A DNA stretch of 64,000 bases from Bacteroidia bacterium (GTDB lineage: Bacteria > Bacteroidota > Bacteroidia > Flavobacteriales_D > Cryomorphaceae): the NCBI GenBank assembly GCA_030427905.1, contig JAUICL010000007.1, forward strand, positions 32,119 through 96,118, given 5' to 3'. The position numbers and the translations under genes were made by a program. The stretch's first letter is position 1. Each line of letters starts with the position of its first letter. A model generated the notes under the pieces. That model was not told where the DNA came from. It saw only the letters and a list, made by a program, of their open reading frames with translations, and did not search any database. Shown here in pieces: positions 58,429 to 64,000 of the stretch.

Positions 58429-61400
58429 ATGAGAAAAATGTCTACCCGAACCCAGGATTCGAACTCCTGGATTGCGAAAGCTCCCCTACTCTTCAAATTA
58501 GCCCTTACCATCTTTGTACTTATTCTAGGGGCAAATTATTCATTTGCCCAGGTACAAGAAGTAGAGTCTGAGCACATGCTCACAAACCAGCAGGAATTCT
58601 CTGATCTTGTTGCCCCTTCATTGTACTCTCTGCGAGGAAGAGCAGGTGTTGCGGCTCCAAAGACCAATGTTTCTAACCCTGATCTTCCATCAGATATTGC
58701 CTGCGATCAGCTCGATATCATTTTCATACTGGATGAGTCCTACTCAATCAGTCAAGCCAGCGCATCAAATACAGTGCGCAGTGGTGCTTTAGCTCTGGCC
58801 AATGCTCTAAACGGTTCAGGGGCCACACTCCGAATTATCGAGTTTGACACAAGAGCTGATTTGATTAACCTTCCTTCAACTGTGGTTAATAGCAGCTTCA
58901 TCACTCAATTCAATAATTATCTCTATGGGCTTTCAGGTGGACCTTCACAGAGTTACAACCCCACCTTTTCTGGGGGTGGTTGTTCTTCTGGCTATACTAA
59001 CTGGGAAGATGCTTTAATACTTGCTCAGAGCTATTCAGCTGATTTGATCATCTTTTTCACAGATGGTAGTCCGACGGCATACAATACGAATAGCGGGAAC
59101 TGTGGAGATGTGCAAGTCGGGACCTTTGGCTCCACGCCATCTACTGCCTTGGCACGTGCAATAACTCAAGCCAATGCAATAAAGAACAGTGGAGTACACA
59201 TGTTTGCTATTGGTGTAGGGAGTGTCAATTCATCTAATCTTCAGGACATCTCCGGCTCCGACAATTTTGCTGATAATGGTAGCGTATATACGGATGATTA
59301 TAGCATTGGTTCTTTTAGCGATCTAGCTTCTAATTTGACATCTGCTGTAAATGCAATTTGTGGTACTGAGTTGACCATTGAGAAAACGGTTACCCCAAGC
59401 CCAGTTTGTCCAAATACCCAAGTAACATTCACCATCACAGTCACAAACTCTGGTGGTGATTTTGATTTCGATGCAAACAACACCGTACTGACAGATGCCT
59501 TTCCAGCTGGATTCTCGAATTTATCGATAGTGGGCGCACCTATTTCAGGTGCTTCTTTTGCAGGAAACACACTTACTTATAATATAGGCACCTTGGCGGC
59601 GGGAAACTCCGTTTCAATTAGCGTGAATGCGGATTCTCCAGGCTCAAATGGAAATTACGACAACACAGCTTTCGCTTCTGCAGATAATGCAGACCAGGTT
59701 TCAGATAATGCGCTACTCGTAGTGTCTCCAAACACTGGGCAAGCATATGATGTGGATGCATGTATCCAATACTTCTGGGCCGCAAATGCGACCGTGTATA
59801 CCAGTTCTGGCCAATATGTTCATGCTACCACCAACGAGTTTGGATGTTCAAATTCAGACACCCTTAATTTGACTATTAATCTGCCAAACGTAGGGATTGA
59901 TACACAAGAAGCTTGTGACTCGTACACTTGGATAGATGGAAATACCTACACTGCTAGTAACAGCACAGCACAATGGACGCTTGAGAATGCAGCTGGTTGT
60001 GATAGTATCGTTACCCTTGACTTAACAATCCTTGAGTCTACTTTTGGAACAGATGTTCAGGAAGCTTGTGACTCGTACACTTGGATAGATGGCAACACAT
60101 ACACTGCCAGCAACAACTCAGCGCAATGGACGCTTGAAAACGCAGCTGGATGTGACAGCATTGTAACGCTTGACTTGACTATCCTTGAGTCTACTTCAGG
60201 AACTGACGTTCAGGAAGCATGCGACTCGTATACTTGGATCGATGGTAATACCTACACCGCCAGCAACAACTCAGCTCAGTGGACGCTTGAGAACGCCGCT
60301 GGATGTGACAGTATTGTAACCCTAGACTTGAGTATCCTTGAATCGACTGAATCGGAATTGAATATAACCGAGTGCGACACCTACACACTGAACAGCATTG
60401 TATACGATGTTTCAGGTACATATACGCAAACAATAGAGAACGCCGCTGGGTGTGATTCAACCATTACGTTGAACCTGACGATTCTTGAGTCGACTGAAGC
60501 TGAGTTATTCGAAACAGCTTGTGATTCATTCACGCTAAATGAAGAGACCTACACGGAGTCGGGATTTTTCACACAATCATTAACAAATGTTGCTGGATGC
60601 GACTCTACGATCATCCTTTTCCTTACAATTCTTGAGTCTACGACTGGAACGGATGTTCAAGAAGCATGTGACTCGTATACTTGGATCGATGGTAACACAT
60701 ACACTACCAGCAATAACACAGCTCAGTGGACACTGGAGAACGCTGCCGGATGTGACAGCATCGTTACACTTGACTTGACTATCCTTGAGTCTACTTTTGG
60801 AGCAGATGTTCAGGAAGCATGTGACTCGTTTACTTGGATTGATGGTAACACGTACACAGCTAGCAACAACACGGCACAGTGGACGCTTGAGAACGCCGCT
60901 GGATGTGACAGCATTGTAACGCTCGACTTGACGATTCTTGAATCAACTTCAGGAACTGATGTTCAGGAAGCTTGCGACTCGTATACTTGGATCGATGGAA
61001 ACACCTACACCGCTAGCAACAACTCAGCACAATGGACGCTTGAGAACGCTGCTGGATGTGACAGCATCGTTACACTCGACTTGACGATTCTTGAGTCGAC
61101 TTCAGGAACAGATGTTCAGGAAGCATGTGACTCGTATACTTGGATCGATGGTAACACATACACTACCAGCAACAACTCAGCTCAGTGGACGCTTGAGAAC
61201 GCTGCTGGATGTGATAGTATCGTAACACTTGATTTGACTATCCTTGAGTCTACTTCAGGAACAGACGTTCAAGAAGCATGTGACTCATACACTTGGATCG
61301 ACGGTATCACTTATACTTCGAGCAACAACTCAGCTCAGTGGACGCTTGAAAACGCTGCTGGATGTGACAGCATCGTTACACTCGACTTGACTATCCTTGA

Positions 61401-64000
61401 GTCTACTTCTGGAACGGATGTTCAGGAAGCATGTGACTCATACACTTGGATTGATGGAAACACATACACAGCTAGCAACAATTCAGCGCAGTGGACATTA
61501 GAAAACGCTGCTGGATGTGATAGCATTGTTACGCTTGACTTGACTATCCTTGAGTCTACTTCAGGAACAGTCGTTCAAGAAGCATGTGACTCATACACTT
61601 GGATCGACGGTATCACTTATACTTCGAGCAACAACTCAGCTCAGTGGACACTTGAAAACGCTGCGGGTTGTGATAGTATCGTAACACTTGATTTGACTAT
61701 CCTTGAGTCGACTTCAGGAACTGACGTTCAGGAAGCGTGTGACTCTTACACGTGGATCGATGGTAACACATACACTGCCAGCAACAACTCAGCTCAGTGG
61801 ACATTAGAAAACGCTGCCGGGTGCGATAGCATTGTAACGCTCGACTTGACGATTCTTGAATCAACTTCAGGAACTGATGTTCAGGAAGCTTGCGACTCGT
61901 ATACTTGGATCGATGGAAACACCTACACCGCTAGCAACAACTCAGCTCAGTGGACGCTTGAGAACGCCGCTGGATGTGACAGCATTGTAACGCTCGACTT
62001 GACTATCCTTGAGTCTACTTCTGGAACGGACGTTCAGGAAGCTTGCGACTCGTATACTTGGATCGATGGAGTTACGTATACAGCTAGCAATAGCACAGCG
62101 CAGTGGACACTTGAAAACGCCGCCGGATGTGATAGCATCGTAACACTCGATTTGACGATTCTTGAGTCGACTTCAGGAACAGATGTTCAGGAAGCATGTG
62201 ACTCGTACACGTGGATCGACGGTAACACTTATACTTCTAGCAACAACTCAGCTCAGTGGACGCTTGAGAACGCCGCTGGATGTGACAGCATTGTAACGCT
62301 CGACTTGACGATTCTTGAGTCGACTTCAGGAACTGATGTTCAGGAAGCTTGCGACTCGTACACGTGGATCGATGGAAACACCTACACCGCTAGCAACAAC
62401 TCAGCACAATGGACGCTTGAGAACGCTGCTGGGTGCGACAGCCTTGTAACACTTGACTTGACTATCCTTGAGTCAACTGAATCAGAACTCAACATCACAG
62501 AATGTGACACCTACACATTGAATGGTGTTGAATACGACGCTTCAGGCGTTTACACACAATCGTTGGAAAATGCTGCTGGTTGTGATTCAACCATCACATT
62601 GAACTTGACAATCCTTGAGTCTTCAGAACAAGACTTAGTTGAAACGGCTTGTGATTCTTACACGCTTAACGATGAGACTTACACCGAGTCTGGCGAGTAC
62701 CAACAAACACTTGAAAGCCAGAACGGATGTATTTTGACGATCAACCTAGATCTAACAATCCTTGAGTCGACTGAATCGGAGTTGAACATCACAGAATGTG
62801 ACACGTACACGCTAAACGATGTGGTGTACGACGCTTCAGGAGTATACACACAAGAATTGTTGAATGCTGCTGGTTGTGACTCAACCATTACGTTGAACTT
62901 GACGATTCTTGAGTCATCTGAATCTGAGTTCATCGAAACAGCTTGTGATTCCTACACGCTGAATGATGAGACTTATAGTCAATCTGGCGTATTCACTCAG
63001 TCGTTGACAAACGCTGCTGGTTGTGACTCGACTATCACACTATTCCTAACAATCCTTGAGTCTACTTCTGGAACGGACGTTCAGGAAGCTTGCGACTCGT
63101 ATACTTGGATCGATGGAGTTACTTATACAGCTAGCAACAGCACAGCGCAGTGGACACTTGAAAACGCCGCCGGGTGTGATAGCATTGTAACACTTGATTT
63201 GACAATTCATGAGTCGAGTTCTGGAACGGACGTTCAGGAAGCATGTGACTCGTACACGTGGATCGATGGTAACACTTATACTTCTAGCAACAACTCAGCT
63301 CAGTGGACGCTTGAGAACGCCGCTGGATGTGATAGCATTGTTACGCTTGACTTGACTATTCTTGAGTCTACTTCTGGAACGGACGTTCTGGAAGCTTGCG
63401 ACTCGTACATTTGGATCGATGGTAACACTTACACAGCTAGCAACAACTCAGCGCAATGGACACTTGAGAACGCTGCCGGATGTGATAGCATTGTAACTCT
63501 TGACTTGACAATTCTTGAGTCGACTGAATCGGAGTTGAACATCACAGAATGTGATACATACACGCTAAACGATGTGGTATACGACGCTTCAGGAGTATAC
63601 ACACAAGAATTGTTGAATGCTGCTGGTTGTGATTCAACCATTACGTTGAACTTGACAATTCTTGAGTCAACTGAATCTGAGTTCATCGAAACAGCTTGTG
63701 ATTCCTACACCCTGAATGACGAGACTTACACAGAATCTGGTGTCTTCACTCAGTCGTTGACTAACGCAGCCGGTTGTGACTCGACGATCACACTCTTCCT
63801 TACAATCCTTGAGTCGACTTCTGGAACTGACGTTCAGGAAGCATGTGACTCGTATACTTGGATAGATGGCAACACTTACACAGCTAGCAACAGCACAGCG
63901 CAGTGGACGCTTGAGAACGCCGCTGGATGCGATAGCATCGTAACACTTGACTTGACTATCCTTGAGTCTACAGAGTCTGAACTCAACATTACCGAGTGTG
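58429..64000 (+). CDS. Giant repetitive secreted adhesin with VWA and DUF11 domains (3' end outside window)
   Basis: An open frame of 1857 codons with no stop to the window end. The signal peptide ends GANYSFAQ (cleavage near residue 40). A VWA domain follows, with MIDAS DESYS (102-106) and ADLIIFFTDGSPT, then a DUF11-like beta-sandwich (about 315-420; LTIEKTVTPSPVCPNTQVTFTITVTNSG). From about residue 483, 27 full repeats of 51 (type A) or 49 (types B and C) residues follow. Each has two conserved cysteines, one at CDS/CDT (..CDSYTWIDGNTYT..) and one at GCDS. Such repeats are common in Bacteroidota surface adhesins and often precede a T9SS sorting domain; the C-terminus is not in the window. 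Confidence 0.9.
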   Translation, partial: MRKMSTRTQDSNSWIAKAPLLFKLALTIFVLILGANYSFAQVQEVESEHMLTNQQEFSDLVAPSLYSLRGRAGVAAPKTNVSNPDLPSDIACDQLDIIFILDESYSISQASASNTVRSGALALANALNGSGATLRIIEFDTRADLINLPSTVVNSSFITQFNNYLYGLSGGPSQSYNPTFSGGGCSSGYTNWEDALILAQSYSADLIIFFTDGSPTAYNTNSGNCGDVQVGTFGSTPSTALARAITQANAIKNSGVHMFAIGVGSVNSSNLQDISGSDNFADNGSVYTDDYSIGSFSDLASNLTSAVNAICGTELTIEKTVTPSPVCPNTQVTFTITVTNSGGDFDFDANNTVLTDAFPAGFSNLSIVGAPISGASFAGNTLTYNIGTLAAGNSVSISVNADSPGSNGNYDNTAFASADNADQVSDNALLVVSPNTGQAYDVDACIQYFWAANATVYTSSGQYVHATTNEFGCSNSDTLNLTINLPNVGIDTQEACDSYTWIDGNTYTASNSTAQWTLENAAGCDSIVTLDLTILESTFGTDVQEACDSYTWIDGNTYTASNNSAQWTLENAAGCDSIVTLDLTILESTSGTDVQEACDSYTWIDGNTYTASNNSAQWTLENAAGCDSIVTLDLSILESTESELNITECDTYTLNSIVYDVSGTYTQTIENAAGCDSTITLNLTILESTEAELFETACDSFTLNEETYTESGFFTQSLTNVAGCDSTIILFLTILESTTGTDVQEACDSYTWIDGNTYTTSNNTAQWTLENAAGCDSIVTLDLTILESTFGADVQEACDSFTWIDGNTYTASNNTAQWTLENAAGCDSIVTLDLTILESTSGTDVQEACDSYTWIDGNTYTASNNSAQWTLENAAGCDSIVTLDLTILESTSGTDVQEACDSYTWIDGNTYTTSNNSAQWTLENAAGCDSIVTLDLTILESTSGTDVQEACDSYTWIDGITYTSSNNSAQWTLENAAGCDSIVTLDLTILESTSGTDVQEACDSYTWIDGNTYTASNNSAQWTLENAAGCDSIVTLDLTILESTSGTVVQEACDSYTWIDGITYTSSNNSAQWTLENAAGCDSIVTLDLTILESTSGTDVQEACDSYTWIDGNTYTASNNSAQWTLENAAGCDSIVTLDLTILESTSGTDVQEACDSYTWIDGNTYTASNNSAQWTLENAAGCDSIVTLDLTILESTSGTDVQEACDSYTWIDGVTYTASNSTAQWTLENAAGCDSIVTLDLTILESTSGTDVQEACDSYTWIDGNTYTSSNNSAQWTLENAAGCDSIVTLDLTILESTSGTDVQEACDSYTWIDGNTYTASNNSAQWTLENAAGCDSLVTLDLTILESTESELNITECDTYTLNGVEYDASGVYTQSLENAAGCDSTITLNLTILESSEQDLVETACDSYTLNDETYTESGEYQQTLESQNGCILTINLDLTILESTESELNITECDTYTLNDVVYDASGVYTQELLNAAGCDSTITLNLTILESSESEFIETACDSYTLNDETYSQSGVFTQSLTNAAGCDSTITLFLTILESTSGTDVQEACDSYTWIDGVTYTASNSTAQWTLENAAGCDSIVTLDLTIHESSSGTDVQEACDSYTWIDGNTYTSSNNSAQWTLENAAGCDSIVTLDLTILESTSGTDVLEACDSYIWIDGNTYTASNNSAQWTLENAAGCDSIVTLDLTILESTESELNITECDTYTLNDVVYDASGVYTQELLNAAGCDSTITLNLTILESTESEFIETACDSYTLNDETYTESGVFTQSLTNAAGCDSTITLFLTILESTSGTDVQEACDSYTWIDGNTYTASNSTAQWTLENAAGCDSIVTLDLTILESTESELNITEC
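59875..64000 (+). repeat. Adhesin repeat array: 27 full units of 153 or 147 bp plus a partial
   Basis: Unit boundaries taken at the Ile codon before Leu-Glu-Ser: 59875, 60028, 60181 (A), 60334 (B), 60481 (C), 60628-62311 (twelve A units, starts 153 bp apart), 62464 (B), 62611 (C), 62758 (B), 62905 (C), 63052, 63205, 63358 (A), 63511 (B), 63658 (C), 63805 (A), 63958 (B, cut by the edge). All are in one frame. A units are 153 bp, B and C 147 bp. AAABC recurs at 59875 and 63052. Confidence 0.95.

Noticed and set aside
58443..58475. Minus-strand tRNA T-arm-like stretch (GTTCGAATCC)
   Set aside because: The T-stem does not pair well, no matching acceptor arm is present, and the stretch encodes the N-terminus of the adhesin.
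62679..62933. Minus-strand frame inside the adhesin repeats, with a related copy at 63429-63686
   Set aside because: Both are shadows of the B and C repeats on the plus strand; their similarity follows from the repeats, and neither has a start signal.
59875..64000. CRISPR-like look of regular repeats
   Set aside because: Units are 147-153 bp, fully coding in one frame and without spacer/repeat contrast.

Overview
The window reads as a chromosomal segment of a Bacteroidota bacterium, most likely a marine Flavobacteriales/Cryomorphaceae-type organism. The evidence is internal. Many genes are preceded by the Bacteroidota -7 promoter element TAnnTTTG. One secreted esterase ends in a type IX secretion (T9SS) sorting domain. 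Several secreted or outer-membrane proteins have families typical of the phylum, transketolase is split into two genes, and TTG starts are frequent. No rRNA, tRNA, insertion sequence or CRISPR array was found.

Layout. 1-8 kb: the end of a glycosyltransferase, ribBA, a large tamB-like gene and tsaD. 8-16 kb: parE-parC-hydrolase on the minus strand, a 1.3-kb repeat-rich gap, then ychF. 16-23 kb: two transketolase halves with a von Willebrand A protein gene between them, an ECF sigma factor with a probable membrane regulator and a Spy-like periplasmic protein, and a class III aminotransferase. 23-31 kb: two small unknown genes with matching promoter regions, a dockerin-bearing secreted protein, a peptide-deformylase-like lipoprotein, a DUF4932 lipoprotein and a kelch-type lipoprotein. 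31-37 kb: an AT-richer accessory region with Fic, a RelE/ParE toxin-antitoxin pair, DUF4304, orphan membrane/lipoproteins and a nucleotidyltransferase-DUF262 pair. 37-42.6 kb: a polyamine operon with arginine decarboxylase, agmatinase, a deoxyhypusine-synthase-like enzyme, an acidic small protein and a GNAT-nitrilase fusion. 42.6-58 kb: T9SS esterase, ChaN-like protein, sulfotransferase, SRPBCC protein, WYL regulator, LpxL-like acyltransferase, a two-component pair, sugar and SLC13 transporters and membrane proteins. 58.4 kb to the end: an unfinished giant adhesin frame made of about 28 repeats of 49-51 residues.

The most noteworthy structure is a five-copy dispersed element (core GCATATTTGAGAAGG followed by GACTGGTGG) between 28.0 and 35.1 kb. 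Every copy lies on the + strand, 50-121 nt upstream of a different + strand gene, mostly accessory ones. This gives the region a cassette-like layout that ends in the nucleotidyltransferase-DUF262 pair, the best candidate here for an undescribed defence or stress module. The second candidate is the polyamine operon, whose last genes are not explained by the standard agmatine-to-putrescine route.

All calls come from reading the sequence and recalling family features. No database search was run.
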